From NCBI GenBank assembly GCA_019636515.1, contig JAHBXI010000004.1:62001-126000 (forward strand): DNA of 64,000 nucleotides, in the 5' to 3' direction. Position numbers and translations under genes: made by a program. The notes under the pieces are model-generated. The model saw only the letters and a program-made list of their open reading frames with translations. It was not told where the DNA came from and did not search any database. Shown in pieces: positions 36,869-46,307 of the stretch; positions within the stretch are counted from its first letter, which is position 1, and every line of letters starts with the position of its first letter. This DNA is from Phycisphaeraceae bacterium. Lineage in GTDB: Bacteria > Planctomycetota > Phycisphaerae > Phycisphaerales > UBA1924.

Positions 36869-36992
36869 GGACGCATCTCCTGAACAACCGGCCGATACCT
36901 GTTTTCACGGTGCCCGTGGGGGCCCGCCGCCCGGCGGGCACGCCGCGACGAGGCGCGGCTTTGATCAACCCCGCGGCGCGACCGCCGCCGGT

Positions 36993-38168
36993 TCAGTTCC
37001 TCAGCACGCCCCGGTAGCGAACGACCCCAAACCCCCCCGCGACAACCGCGACGATCATCGCCCACCCCGCCCAGCGGAGCCGGTCGCGAAACGCCCGGCG
37101 CTCGCTCCACTCACCCTCTTCCATCTCGTACGTCGCGACCGGCGCTCCGCCCGAGTACTCCCGGATCTCCCCGGTCCGGTAGTCGCCGACAAAGCGGATA
37201 TCGATCGGGCCTCGCACGGCGTCCGTTCCCGGCAACCAGGGCGGCGCGGTCACGGCCTCGAACCCCCCCGATGGAAGCGGATCACACCCCTCGAAGACCA
37301 GGGATCTCACCAGCGCCCCATCGGGTTGGTACTCGTCCACTCGCGAGGCGACATGCGTTCCCAGCCCTTCGACGTACTTCCAGTCGCGAAGCCGGAACTG
37401 CCTTCCCGCGCTCTCGGGCTTGTACCCGTTCGACGCGATCACCACCCGCTCCACGAATCCGCGACCCTCCGTGGCCGCCCATCGCCCCGACACGTCGAGC
37501 ACGATCGCCTGGTCCTCGGGCTTTTCCGCGGGAGTCGAGAGGCGCACGCTCCACGTTGAGCCTGATACCGATACCGGGCCGGGCTTCAACCCCGCCGTTC
37601 TTCCCACCGACAAATACCCGTGAAGAAGCATGCCGACCGGGGAGACGAATTCCCGCTCGTGAAGGACCAGTGCCTGTTCCGGATCATCACCCATCGCCTC
37701 CGCCCGGCTCATCCGCTTGAGTGTCGTCCCCGACATACGCCATCCCTCGGACGGACCAATCGCCGAATCGCCAAACGACCCGTCGTCAAAGGTGGTGTTG
37801 TACCGCCACAGACCCTCTCCCCGGCTGAACAGAACGTGGCGGTGAACCGTGGGCTTTCCCGAGGAATGCCGAAGGTACCGCGGGAGGTTGGCCCGCTCGG
37901 GATGCTCGGGATGCCGCGCGGTCTCGCGACGCAGGGCCTCGATCTGAGCCGCCGTCGGGGCCTCAAGGTCTTCCGATCGCCACGCGAACGAGACCTCGCG
38001 AAACGACGGGAATTCCAGTGCCGCTCGCCATGCCCGATCAAACCACTCGCTCACGTCACGCCCGCCGACCTCCGTGGTCCGCGGCTGTGCCAGGACGAGG
38101 CCATGAAAACCAAGCACAACAAGGAGCCCCGACGCGATCCGTGCCCGAAAAGCCATCAGATGGTTCAT
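36993..38168 (-). CDS. Exported membrane-anchored protein, first gene of the pseudopilin cluster
   Basis: A 391-residue protein with a signal peptide (ARIASGLLVVLGFHGLVLAQ) and a C-terminal membrane helix (LRWAGWAMIVAVVAGGFGVV). The domain between them has a run of mixed beta segments and no recognised motif, so most of the protein sits outside the cytoplasm. The start at 38166-38168 was chosen for the signal peptide. It is followed on the same strand by the Cys-rich gene after about 125 bases. Function is unknown; it may anchor or receive the Cys-rich protein. Confidence 0.6.
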   Translation of the reverse strand: MNHLMAFRARIASGLLVVLGFHGLVLAQPRTTEVGGRDVSEWFDRAWRAALEFPSFREVSFAWRSEDLEAPTAAQIEALRRETARHPEHPERANLPRYLRHSSGKPTVHRHVLFSRGEGLWRYNTTFDDGSFGDSAIGPSEGWRMSGTTLKRMSRAEAMGDDPEQALVLHEREFVSPVGMLLHGYLSVGRTAGLKPGPVSVSGSTWSVRLSTPAEKPEDQAIVLDVSGRWAATEGRGFVERVVIASNGYKPESAGRQFRLRDWKYVEGLGTHVASRVDEYQPDGALVRSLVFEGCDPLPSGGFEAVTAPPWLPGTDAVRGPIDIRFVGDYRTGEIREYSGGAPVATYEMEEGEWSERRAFRDRLRWAGWAMIVAVVAGGFGVVRYRGVLRN

Positions 38169-38279
38169 GGGATAGTCTCCGGCGAGCCCACCATGGGAAC
38201 GGCCCCGGCGCAGGACCGTCACTCGAAACGATCGATTTTGGGGGAAAATTGTCCCATCCCGACTTCATAGAATGATTCC

Positions 38280-38924
38280 ATGAACCACCACCCCGCCGCC
38301 GCGTTTGTTCTTGCGCTGTTCGCGTGCCTGTGTGGCTGCGGCACCGCCACGATCGGGGGAGCCAGGGGCTTCGCGACGGCAAACGATGAACTGCGAGCCA
38401 GGGTGGCCACGCTTGAAAGTCAGAACCGTCTCCTGACCGCGCAGCGGGACGAACTGGCCGCCAAACTCGCCGAGGAACAGCGCGTCCGTGAGGGCGTGGT
38501 TGGCCGGGATGTCCTTGCCGCCATCCCACGATGCGCCGGGATCGAGATCGACTCTCTTTCAGGGGTCGCCCCGGCCGACCCCGAAGCGCCGGTATCCGGG
38601 TTCATCCTCTACATACGGACCCTCGACGGGGAACGCCGTTTCGTTCAGGCCGTCGGCACACTCCGAGTCGAGGTGCTCCAACTCGACGAGCCGGTCCGCG
38701 GAGAACCGGCCCGCGTGGTCGCTTCCGCCGTGGTTGGGCCGGCGGACCTTCGCTCCGCGTACCGCTCGGGGTTCGGAGGGACTCACTACTCGGTCGAACT
38801 CCCCGCTCCCGCCTCGGCCGACGAGCGTGGTCGCCCGTACATGATCCGCGCCAGGTTTGAGGATGCCCTGACGGGCGTGGCGCACGACGCCTCGCACCAG
38901 ACCAGCCCCCGGCGATCGCGTTGA
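38280..38924 (+). CDS. Coiled-coil lipoprotein, unknown function
   Basis: A 214-residue lipoprotein. A signal peptide ends in lipobox LCGCG (Cys about residue 20). A coiled-coil-like stretch with Leu/Ala heptads (NDELRARVATLESQN, LTAQRDELAAKLAEEQ) covers about residues 35-72. A beta-rich domain follows (GFILYIRTLDGERRFVQAVG region). It is divergent from the pseudopilin cluster across about 110 bases and convergent with the DegT gene. Function is unknown; an envelope location is likely. Confidence 0.65.
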   Translation: MNHHPAAAFVLALFACLCGCGTATIGGARGFATANDELRARVATLESQNRLLTAQRDELAAKLAEEQRVREGVVGRDVLAAIPRCAGIEIDSLSGVAPADPEAPVSGFILYIRTLDGERRFVQAVGTLRVEVLQLDEPVRGEPARVVASAVVGPADLRSAYRSGFGGTHYSVELPAPASADERGRPYMIRARFEDALTGVAHDASHQTSPRRSR

Positions 38925-39010
38925 TCGGCGCGGAACACCCCGGCATCCTTTGGCATCGGCATCCCGGGCATCGGCCCCGTATCCGACCGGCTCGGGGGCG
39001 TGCGGGCGTG

Positions 39011-40204
39011 CTACCGCTTGGTGAGGTTTTCCCTGGCGATCAGCACGTCGAGCGTCTGGCACACAACCTCGACCTCCCGGTCCGTCAGGCCGTTGTGAAA
39101 CGGCAGCGCAATCGTCCGGTGGCTGACGCTTTCGGCGATCGGGAACATCCCGACCTCGAACCCGAACTGCTCCCGGAAGTGCGGCTGGAGGTGAATGCAC
39201 GGGAAGTAGTCTCCGCAGCCGATATCGTGTCCACGAAGTCCCGACAGCACCCGGTCGCGCTCCTCCCCGGTGTACGACGAGTCGAGCCGCACCACAAAGA
39301 CGAACCAACTCATCCGTGTTTCGGGGTCGATCGTCGGAAGGATCAGGTGTCGATGCCCCGCCAATCTCGAAATGTACCGCTCGGCCACCTCTCGGCGCCG
39401 CTCGATGATCGCGTCGAGCCGACGCATCTGGCCGACCCCGATGGCCGCGTTAACCTCCGACAGCCGGTAGTTGTACCCCAGCCGTTCGTGACGCAGCCAC
39501 GACGAAAACCCCGGCGCCGACGGTGAAGAGTGCCCTCGCGCGGGAATCGGACGGCCTTGGTTCCTCATCGAACGGCACATGTCGGCGAGGCGCTCGTCGT
39601 CGGTCACGACCATGCCCCCCTCGCCCGTCGTCACCTGCTTGTTCGGGTAGAAGCCGAAGACCCCGACACGCCCGAAAGACCCGCAACGGTCCTCCTTGTG
39701 CGTCGTGCCCAGCGCCTCGCAGCAGTCCTCGATCAGGGAGACCTCGTGCCTGGCCGCGATCGAGCGGTACTGGTCCATGTACGCCGGGTTGCCGAAGGCC
39801 TCAACCGCCAGGATCGCCTTGGTCTTGGCGTTGATCGCCCGCTCCACTTTCGCGGGGTCCATGTTGAGCGTCCGGGGGCAGATGTCCGCGAACACCGGCG
39901 TGGCTCCGGTAAACAGGATCGCGTTCGCGCTGGCGATGAACGAAAACGGGGTGGTCACCACCTGGTCCCCCGGGCCGATGTTGAGAGCCCGCATCGCCAG
40001 GTGAAGCCCGCTCGTCCCCGAGTTCACCGCCACCGCGTGGCGGCACCCGCAACGATCCGCCACCTGCCGCTCGAACTCCTCGACCATCGGCCCGATCGAC
40101 AGGCGGCCTGAACGCAGCACCTGCATCACCAGGCTCTCCTCGAGCGGGGTGATGTCCGGCTTGCTCAGCGGAATCTCGCGCGGCATGTCCCTGTACATCG
40201 GCAC
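39011..40204 (-). CDS. DegT/DnrJ/EryC1/StrS-family PLP aminotransferase
   Basis: A 397-residue sugar aminotransferase of the family that makes amino sugars for surface polysaccharides. The PLP lysine is Lys189 in FGFYPNKQVTTGEGG, and the co-factor region SGTSGLHLAMRALNIG and TPFSFIASANAI are typical. A Ser/Pro-containing insertion (ARGHSSPSAPGFSSWLRHER) sits near residue 225. The substrate (a keto-sugar nucleotide) cannot be fixed. The start is the ATG at 40202-40204. No other nucleotide-sugar genes are in the vicinity, and dnaA lies upstream on the same strand. Confidence 0.92.
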   Translation of the reverse strand: MPMYRDMPREIPLSKPDITPLEESLVMQVLRSGRLSIGPMVEEFERQVADRCGCRHAVAVNSGTSGLHLAMRALNIGPGDQVVTTPFSFIASANAILFTGATPVFADICPRTLNMDPAKVERAINAKTKAILAVEAFGNPAYMDQYRSIAARHEVSLIEDCCEALGTTHKEDRCGSFGRVGVFGFYPNKQVTTGEGGMVVTDDERLADMCRSMRNQGRPIPARGHSSPSAPGFSSWLRHERLGYNYRLSEVNAAIGVGQMRRLDAIIERRREVAERYISRLAGHRHLILPTIDPETRMSWFVFVVRLDSSYTGEERDRVLSGLRGHDIGCGDYFPCIHLQPHFREQFGFEVGMFPIAESVSHRTIALPFHNGLTDREVEVVCQTLDVLIARENLTKR

Positions 40205-40381
40205 GATGGCGGACCACCTTCACCGGCCACGCGACCACGACCGGCCGCGAGGCGTCACACGGATCGCACTCAATCCCGCCGCGCGCTGGCTGCCGCTCGC
40301 GGCGGGAATCGGGAGAGTGATGAGGAGATCCTCTCGGCCATGCGACCGGCCGGTCTCCCGGCGGTCAGCGTAGCCCTGACG

Positions 40382-42082
40382 TCAATCCGACGATCGGGAA
40401 AGAATCCGAGCCATCCGCTCCACGAACTCCCTCGCCGTCGTCCCTTCAAACTCCACGCCCAGGTCAACACCGGCCCAGTCCGCCGTCCGAGCCGATTGAT
40501 TCTCCGCGATCGTCGCCTCCAGCCGTTTCTTGGCCGTGATCACCGTCGAGTGGTTCGGTCGGCCCATCCGACGCGCGATCTCCGGGAAACTCAGGTTTGT
40601 CAGCCGACGGGAGAGCAACGCGATCACCGAACGAGCCAGAACCACCTTCGGGTGACGACCGACTCCCATCATCTCCTGAACCGTCACTCCCAGCGTCCGG
40701 CAGACCTCGGCGTTGATCCGGTCGACTTCCACGGGTCGGCGGGAACGCGCCGGCTCGCCGCGCCCGTCGATCTCGCCGATGTTCAAGGCCCGGCGAACAA
40801 GCACCACGCCAACGCTCCCCGAGACCACCATCTCCGGCACCAGGCGGTAGTACGCCTCCACCTGTGTCAGCATCCCTTCGATATCCCGGACCGAGCCGGG
40901 CGTCCCGCCGGGGCCGCATCTCGCCCCGCGTTCGCTGATGAGGTCCGCCGCCGCCGGGTCAATCGGCAGGCCCCGGCGCCGCGCGATCGCCAGGATGATG
41001 TTCAGACGTGTCGCGGGGTCCGGCGGGTCAAGCCGCACCACCGCGCCCGACAAAAAGCGAGAGACCAGTTGCTCGCTCATCTTCCGGATCTCTCTCGGGT
41101 GGTCGTCCGACGCCAGCACGATCCGGGAGCCGCCCAGGTCGATCGCGTCGAACGTGTGAAGGAGTTCCGTCTGGGTCTTTTCCTTGTTCGACAGGAAGTG
41201 CGCATCGTCCAGGCACAGCAGGTCGACCCCGCGGTACACACGACGAAACTCGTCCAGGCGGTTGTTCTTGACCGCCATCACATAGTCGTTGGTGAACTCC
41301 TCCGCCGTGATCGCCCGGACCACCGCGTGGGGGTGGATCTCCAGGTACCGCGACGCCAGGCCGTGAAGCAGGTGGGTCTTGCCAAGGCCGCAGGATCCGT
41401 GGATGAACAGCGGGCTGAACTTCTCTCGCCCGGACGATTCCGCCAGCCGCAGCGCCGCCCCGTGCGCCAGGCGGTTTGATTCACCCACCACAAAGTCGTC
41501 CAGGCGGTGCCGCAGAACGGGAACGCCAACGGCCTTTGGCCGCCGGCGATCGGAACGTGCCTGCTGAATGCCGGACCCGTCCACGGTGGCGGATCTCCCG
41601 CGAGCCTGCGCCTCCCGACCAGGGGACGCCGCCACCACCGAACGACCATCAACCGCCACTCGCTCATCGACCCGGAATCGCAGGGTCACCGGACCTCCGC
41701 CGCCATCGACCTCCGCCGCCTGCGCCGCTCTCCGAAGCGCGGCCCCGAATCGCCGATCCAGAAACTCCGCCATGAATTTCGATGGTACCGTGACATCGAG
41801 CCGCTCTCCTTCAAGCGACATCGTCGTTCCATCCGCGAAATACCGGCGAAGGCGCTCCTTCCCAACCTCCTCGGACAACCGCTCGCGGATCCGGTCGAGC
41901 GGGGACCCGGAGCCGGACCCGGCGGCCAGGTCCGCCGTCGCGCCGGCGTGGCAAACCGCGTCCTCCGGGGGACCAGCCTCCGGGGGAACCACCGAGGAAT
42001 CCGAGGCATGGCCCCCGCGATCCCGCCCCGTTCGATGGGTCTGCCGTACATCCTGAACGACTGATGCGCGCCGCGTCTCCAC
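40382..42082 (-). CDS. dnaA: Chromosomal replication initiator DnaA, with extended N-terminus
   Basis: About 566 residues, longer than the usual ~450. The AAA+ core has Walker A GSCGLGKTHLLHG, Walker B LLCLDDAHFLSNKEK, sensor and arginine-finger regions, and the domain IV helix-turn-helix ends MGRPNHSTVITAKKRLEA (family signature DHTTV). The N-terminal domain begins near LDRIRERLSEEVGKERLRRY. The start is uncertain: I chose GTG 42080-42082, with AGGGG eight bases upstream, and the next GTG at 42089-42091 is an alternative. Usual neighbours dnaN, recF and gyrB are absent. It binds DnaA boxes to open oriC. Confidence 0.9.
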   Translation of the reverse strand: METRRASVVQDVRQTHRTGRDRGGHASDSSVVPPEAGPPEDAVCHAGATADLAAGSGSGSPLDRIRERLSEEVGKERLRRYFADGTTMSLEGERLDVTVPSKFMAEFLDRRFGAALRRAAQAAEVDGGGGPVTLRFRVDERVAVDGRSVVAASPGREAQARGRSATVDGSGIQQARSDRRRPKAVGVPVLRHRLDDFVVGESNRLAHGAALRLAESSGREKFSPLFIHGSCGLGKTHLLHGLASRYLEIHPHAVVRAITAEEFTNDYVMAVKNNRLDEFRRVYRGVDLLCLDDAHFLSNKEKTQTELLHTFDAIDLGGSRIVLASDDHPREIRKMSEQLVSRFLSGAVVRLDPPDPATRLNIILAIARRRGLPIDPAAADLISERGARCGPGGTPGSVRDIEGMLTQVEAYYRLVPEMVVSGSVGVVLVRRALNIGEIDGRGEPARSRRPVEVDRINAEVCRTLGVTVQEMMGVGRHPKVVLARSVIALLSRRLTNLSFPEIARRMGRPNHSTVITAKKRLEATIAENQSARTADWAGVDLGVEFEGTTAREFVERMARILSRSSD

Positions 42083-42522
42083 GCTGCCCACCCCTGTCCC
42101 GCGCAAGCGGGTGTGAACGGTCAATGGACGCGCATGGACGGCCTTACCGCGAAAAAAACGCGCGGACAAGGCGTCACGCCCGTCGATGATCGTGTGTGCT
42201 CCCGATCCGGCGAATCCATTCCCCCTCGAAGAAAGAACACCACCGAGGGCGTGCGGATACCTCCGCCGCGGACGCCCAGCACGAATTCCGAACAACCCGA
42301 AAGTTGCGCGCGAACCCGAATGTTCTTCCGACGACCGGCCGCTCCATGACCGATGCTCAACAAAGTAGAGCCTGGCGCTCGTTCAGGCAACGGGGTGAAT
42401 TCTTCTCCGAGACCGCGCCGAACCGCTGACTCTGACTCTGTAACGACTTGCGCGACTATAAAAAAACTTTTGCACGCGCCACGTGAACATTGCGCAAAGT
42501 CTGTGCAAAACTCGAACGCCGA
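42083..42522. promoter_or_regulatory. dnaA upstream region with DnaA-box-like sites and AT-rich stretch
   Basis: A 440-base non-coding region before dnaA. TGTGCAAAA at 42502-42510 reads TTTTGCACA on the minus strand, which fits the DnaA-box consensus TTWTNCACA exactly. TTTTGCACG at 42468-42476 on the plus strand is one mismatch away. Between them and adjacent lies the AT-rich run ctataaaaaaactttt (42456-42471), unusual in this GC-rich window. This fits dnaA autoregulation and possibly an origin, though two boxes are few for an oriC. Confidence 0.4.
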
Positions 42523-43605
42523 TCACGCCGGCAGCACCAGCGCAACCCGTTGCGATACCCCCTCGAAACCACACGACTCGTAGAGTGCCACCGCCGGAAC
42601 GTTTCGCTCGTCCACCGCGCACGTCATGGCCCTGAAGCGAGAAGAGGAGACCGCGCGGAACGCCAACCCCATGAGGCGCCGCGCGATCCCTCGCCCGCGA
42701 AGGTCGGGAGACAACCCCAGGTACACCAGTTCAATCGATTTTTGCTCGGGGCACCTCGACAGCAGCATGGTCCCCCGCGGGCAGCCCCCGTCGAACACCA
42801 CCCACCAGATCCCCGGGTCGTGTACGCCCGTCTGAAGGTGAGATTCGAGAATGTCGGACGTCCGGCGCATGCCGCACAGTTCCGGGCAATCAAGGGTCCT
42901 CTCGTACGTCGCTTCCAGGGCCTCCAGCAGCACGCCGTCGCGGCGGGTCCGCGGTATCGACGCCACCGAGACCACCTCGATCCCGGCCGGCCACCGGTCG
43001 CGAGGATCCGGTATCGGGACACGCGCGGCCGGCACGACCACCCGCATGTACCGAAGAAGTCCGACCTGCACAAAACCGGCCTCTCGGCAGGCTCGTACCG
43101 ACCAATCCTCGGACGGATCCGGCAGGGCCTGAAAGATGTCAACCCGGCGAGAACCATTCTCACACACCACGGCTCTCATCGATCCCACCGACGCGGTGAG
43201 GCACGCCACGCGTTCCTGAAGCCCCGCCGCCGGACCGCCGGGATCGCCCCCCGGCAGCGGACCCGATAGAAAAATCATCGCCGTACGGCCGGACCCCGCC
43301 ACCGTAAGACACACCTGCCTGCACCGGATCACGCCCCTGTTTTCGCGGGGAAGGTCGAAAGTCCCCCACGCCATTGAAAAATCGATCCCGTGACGAGGCG
43401 CGGCCGCGAGCAGCCGCCTCGCCGCCACTTCACGATCCCCCTCGGCCACCGAGACCAACCGGCCCGCCGCCGCCAGTTCCGTTTCCGGAGTAATGCGCTC
43501 GGGCCGCAAGGTCCAAACCCCCTGGGCGGGCGTCGTGGGGTCTATCCCGGCGCGCACGGCCACGTCGGCGGATCCGCTCGACGGATTGTTCGGCGACGAG
43601 GTCAC
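42523..43605 (-). CDS. GNAT-family N-acetyltransferase, two-domain type
   Basis: A 360-residue protein. The C-terminal half carries the acetyl-CoA binding motif LSPDLRGRGIARRLMGLAF (about residue 300) and a NVPAVALYESCGFEG region, both typical of GNAT folds. The N-terminal half looks like a second, degenerate GNAT-like domain, as in mycothiol synthase-type enzymes. Substrate unknown. Its stop lies at 42523-42525, 13 bases from the exact DnaA-box-like site. The start is the ATG at 43603-43605; the leading ~35 residues are Pro/Ser-rich and may not be translated. Confidence 0.75.
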   Translation of the reverse strand: MTSSPNNPSSGSADVAVRAGIDPTTPAQGVWTLRPERITPETELAAAGRLVSVAEGDREVAARRLLAAAPRHGIDFSMAWGTFDLPRENRGVIRCRQVCLTVAGSGRTAMIFLSGPLPGGDPGGPAAGLQERVACLTASVGSMRAVVCENGSRRVDIFQALPDPSEDWSVRACREAGFVQVGLLRYMRVVVPAARVPIPDPRDRWPAGIEVVSVASIPRTRRDGVLLEALEATYERTLDCPELCGMRRTSDILESHLQTGVHDPGIWWVVFDGGCPRGTMLLSRCPEQKSIELVYLGLSPDLRGRGIARRLMGLAFRAVSSSRFRAMTCAVDERNVPAVALYESCGFEGVSQRVALVLPA

Positions 43606-43896
43606 GCGACGCCTTCCAAAGCACGGCCTGCCGTGCTGTTCGAACTTTGTTCACGACCCTCCCGGAGTGGCCGATACCCGTTGACCGGTGGGCTGACGTC
43701 TGTAGACTAGGAGCCGCGCCGATCCGGAACTTTGACCCCGCACCTCAAAGCCGGCCCGACGAGGCGACCGCGCCTTGCCGCCGAGGGCCGCATTCGAAGT
43801 ACCCCCGAAGATCACCGAGCCGGATCCGGGGCGGCCAATCCGTCGATCCGCTTTGGTCTCGGGGCCCAACGGTTGACCAACACCTTGAGGACGTCC

Positions 43897-44598
43897 ATGA
43901 GCAGATTCGTCACGACCGCTGGTTCCGAACCGTGCGCCACCACGGCGACCGTGGCCGGCCAGAGCACCGCGCACTCCGCGTCCATCGGTGCTCGCTCGCG
44001 CCTGGCCTTGCTCGCGCTTCTGGGCGTCACGCTCGCGGGCTTTGCCCCAGAGCCAGACCCGGTCCCCCGTCGCTGGCAACTCGATGTCAAACTCGGACCG
44101 CTGCGCTTTGCAAGCATGGACGTGCCCGGCACGGGGCCGCGGGCGTATTTCTACATGACCTACACGGTGACCAACACCAGCGGCGCCGATGTGCTGCTGG
44201 CCCCCGCGTGGGACCTGGCCACCTCCGACGGACACATCATTCGGTCTGGACGCAACGTGCCCGCCTCGGTCACGCGCGAACTCATCACTCGACTCGAAAA
44301 CCCCTACCTGCAGGACCAGATCGACATCATCGGGATTCTCATGCAAGGCGAGGAGAACGCCAAGGACGGCCTGGTCGTCTGGACCGCCACCGATTTCCGC
44401 CTCGACGAGATCTCCGTCTACGGCGCGGGCTTTTCCGGAGAGGCAAAGCCCTTCGATGTCCTCAACACCCAGACCGGCGAACGCGAGAAGATCCTCCTCC
44501 GCAAGACCATCATGGCCCGCTACCAGACCCCGGGCGATATCGAGCGATCGAGCAGCGACCCCTTTGAACCCTACGAGGTTCGCTGGATCATGCGCTGA
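43897..44598 (+). CDS. Exported protein, unknown function
   Basis: A 233-residue protein. The N-terminus has a basic region and hydrophobic core (RLALLALLGVTLAGFAPEP), suggesting export. The mature part has a beta-sandwich-like pattern (MTYTVTNTSGADVLLAPAWD, DFRLDEISVYGAGFSGEAK). The ATG at 43897 is preceded by GAGG about 7 bases upstream. I rejected the earlier in-frame start at 43732. No family is recognised. The gene is divergent from the GNAT gene. Confidence 0.6.
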   Translation: MSRFVTTAGSEPCATTATVAGQSTAHSASIGARSRLALLALLGVTLAGFAPEPDPVPRRWQLDVKLGPLRFASMDVPGTGPRAYFYMTYTVTNTSGADVLLAPAWDLATSDGHIIRSGRNVPASVTRELITRLENPYLQDQIDIIGILMQGEENAKDGLVVWTATDFRLDEISVYGAGFSGEAKPFDVLNTQTGEREKILLRKTIMARYQTPGDIERSSSDPFEPYEVRWIMR

Positions 44599-44845
44599 AT
44601 CGTCCTGATTCCATTGTGCTTCCCAGGTCCAAAAAGCGGACACCGATCGCCGGTGAGCATGTCAACTTTGGATTCCTTATAAAACCCAAACACGCGCCCT
44701 GCGCACCCGCCTTTGACGATCCCCGAAGCACGCCTAATATCCAAGCCCGATTCGGGATTCGCCACGGGGAACGAGGAAGTCGATTTTGCAGGTCGTAAAT
44801 TGAATCCCTCCCCGAGGGCGTTTTTAGCGAAGGCGGACATCACGC

Positions 44846-45124
44846 ATGGCACATAAAAAGGGTCAGGGCTCGACTCAGAACGGCCGCGACTCAAATCCCA
44901 AGTTCCGCGGTGTCAAACTCTACGGCGGAGAAGCCGCCCGTCCCGGGTGCATCATCGTCCGCCAGGCTGGCACTCCCTTCCACGCCGGTTTCAACGTCCG
45001 CCGCGGAAGCGACGACACGTTGTATTCCGTGGCCGATGGAACGGTCGTATTCCGTGGCCGCAAGGTCCATGTTGTTCCCAGAGACGAACAGGCCCCGCGC
45101 CCATCGTGGCTCTCGGTCAACTGA
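44846..45124 (+). CDS. rpmA: Ribosomal protein L27 (bL27)
   Basis: A 92-residue ribosomal protein of the large subunit, near the peptidyl-transferase centre. It begins [19 protein letters not shown], with the conserved tail that reaches the P-site tRNA, and contains [19 protein letters not shown] and [19 protein letters not shown]. The usual upstream partner rplU (L21) is absent; the preceding 250 bases hold no gene. A rho-independent terminator lies about 30 bases downstream. Confidence 0.98.
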   Translation: MAHKKGQGSTQNGRDSNPKFRGVKLYGGEAARPGCIIVRQAGTPFHAGFNVRRGSDDTLYSVADGTVVFRGRKVHVVPRDEQAPRPSWLSVN

Positions 45125-45152
45125 TCCGCTTCCATCCTCCCTTGAACTTTCG

Positions 45153-45179
45153 CGCCGCGGCCTCGCCGCGGCGTTTTTT
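45153..45179 (+). terminator. Rho-independent terminator of rpmA
   Basis: A perfect 8-bp stem CGCCGCGG/CCGCGGCG (45153-45160 with 45166-45173), five-base loop, followed directly by a T6 tract at 45174-45179, about 30 bases after the rpmA stop. One of the clearest terminators in the window. Confidence 0.9.
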
Positions 45180-45263
45180 CTTTGATCCGGGCATGTGCTG
45201 GCGCACGGGCATCCTCGTCCGACCGGGAGTCGCCCCGGCTCGCGGAGCGGCGTAGGGTCGTCC

Positions 45264-46289
45264 ATGGCCACGGTCTTTCTCGACGGTCGTTTCATCAGCC
45301 AGAATGAAGCCCGTGTCTCGGCCTTTGACGCGGGGTTGCAGCACGGGGTAGGTCTGTTCGAGTCGCTGACCGGGGGTGTTGGCTCGGACGGCGCCCCGTG
45401 GGCGCTGCACCTTGAGGAGCACCTTGAACGCCTGGCGCTGTCCGCGTCGGAACTCGGTCTTGTATCGGGGCTGCGGCTGGCGGAGTTATCCGACGCGGTC
45501 CTCAAGACGATCGAGCACGATGGCGCCTCGCTCTGCCGGGTGCGGCTGACGATCACCGGCGGCGACCTCAACATGCTCTTGCGCCAGGGTGCGGGAGCAA
45601 GCCCCGGACCAGGACGCCCCGCGGATTCCGACGGCGCGGACGCAAGGCCCGCGACGCGCCCGACCCTGATGATCGTGGCTCAACCGGCGACGATGTACCC
45701 CGAGGGCATGTTTCGTGAAGGGGTCTCGGTTCGCGTGGCGGACATGAAGACCAATCCGCTCGACCCCTTTGCCGGCCACAAGACGCTGAACTACTGGCCT
45801 CGACTCCGAGAACTCCGGGCCGCCGCCGACGCGGGCGCGGCCGAGGCACTGGTCTTGCAAGTCACCAACCATCTCGCGGGCGGGTGCGTAAGCAACGCCC
45901 TGGTCGTCAAGGACGGGACCCTCTCCACCCCCATCGCCCGCGGAGAAGAGGAGCAGGTCGCCGCCGCCTCCGATCGCGCGGCCGGCAATGACAACTCCGT
46001 CACCGGCGCCGCGAGCGGAGGCCTCGCCGCTCCAAGCCCTGTCCTGCCCGGGGTCACCCGCGAATGGGCATTGGGCTGGGCGGTCTCGAACGGGCTTCGC
46101 GTCTCCCGTCGGATGGTGACAATCTCGCAGGTCCTCGACTCCGACGAGATCATCCTGACCAACAGCAGTTGGGGGGTGCTCCCCGTGGTTCGCGTGGAGG
46201 CCCGGCCGATCGGATCCGGCTCCGTCGGGCGGGTCGCCACGAGCCTGCGCGAGGCGTGGAAATCCTTGATCGAGTCGGCGGGTATGTGA
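45264..46289 (+). CDS. Class IV (branched-chain/D-amino acid-type) PLP aminotransferase
   Basis: A 341-residue PLP enzyme. It starts ATVFLDGRFISQNEARVSAF, then DAGLQHGVGLFESLTG, typical of the fold. The PLP lysine is Lys173 in FAGHKTLNYWPRLRELRAAA. Two Ala/Ser/Asp-rich low-complexity insertions (about residues 110-130 and 225-260) make it longer than the usual ~280-300. It could be an aminodeoxychorismate lyase (PabC) or a branched-chain aminotransferase; the sequence does not decide. The ATG at 45264 is the first one ahead of the conserved part. Confidence 0.85.
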   Translation: MATVFLDGRFISQNEARVSAFDAGLQHGVGLFESLTGGVGSDGAPWALHLEEHLERLALSASELGLVSGLRLAELSDAVLKTIEHDGASLCRVRLTITGGDLNMLLRQGAGASPGPGRPADSDGADARPATRPTLMIVAQPATMYPEGMFREGVSVRVADMKTNPLDPFAGHKTLNYWPRLRELRAAADAGAAEALVLQVTNHLAGGCVSNALVVKDGTLSTPIARGEEEQVAAASDRAAGNDNSVTGAASGGLAAPSPVLPGVTREWALGWAVSNGLRVSRRMVTISQVLDSDEIILTNSSWGVLPVVRVEARPIGSGSVGRVATSLREAWKSLIESAGM

Positions 46290-46307
46290 GGGACACCCCC
46301 GCCGCGA

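Noticed and set aside
40344-40355. 12-base palindrome gaccggccggtc after dnaA as a terminator
   Set aside because: It has no loop and no T tract on either side. It is more likely a chance GC palindrome or a protein-binding site without support.
43732-43896. Earlier start for the exported protein at 43897
   Set aside because: The extension lacks a ribosome-binding site and would bury the signal peptide. The ATG at 43897 has GAGG upstream.
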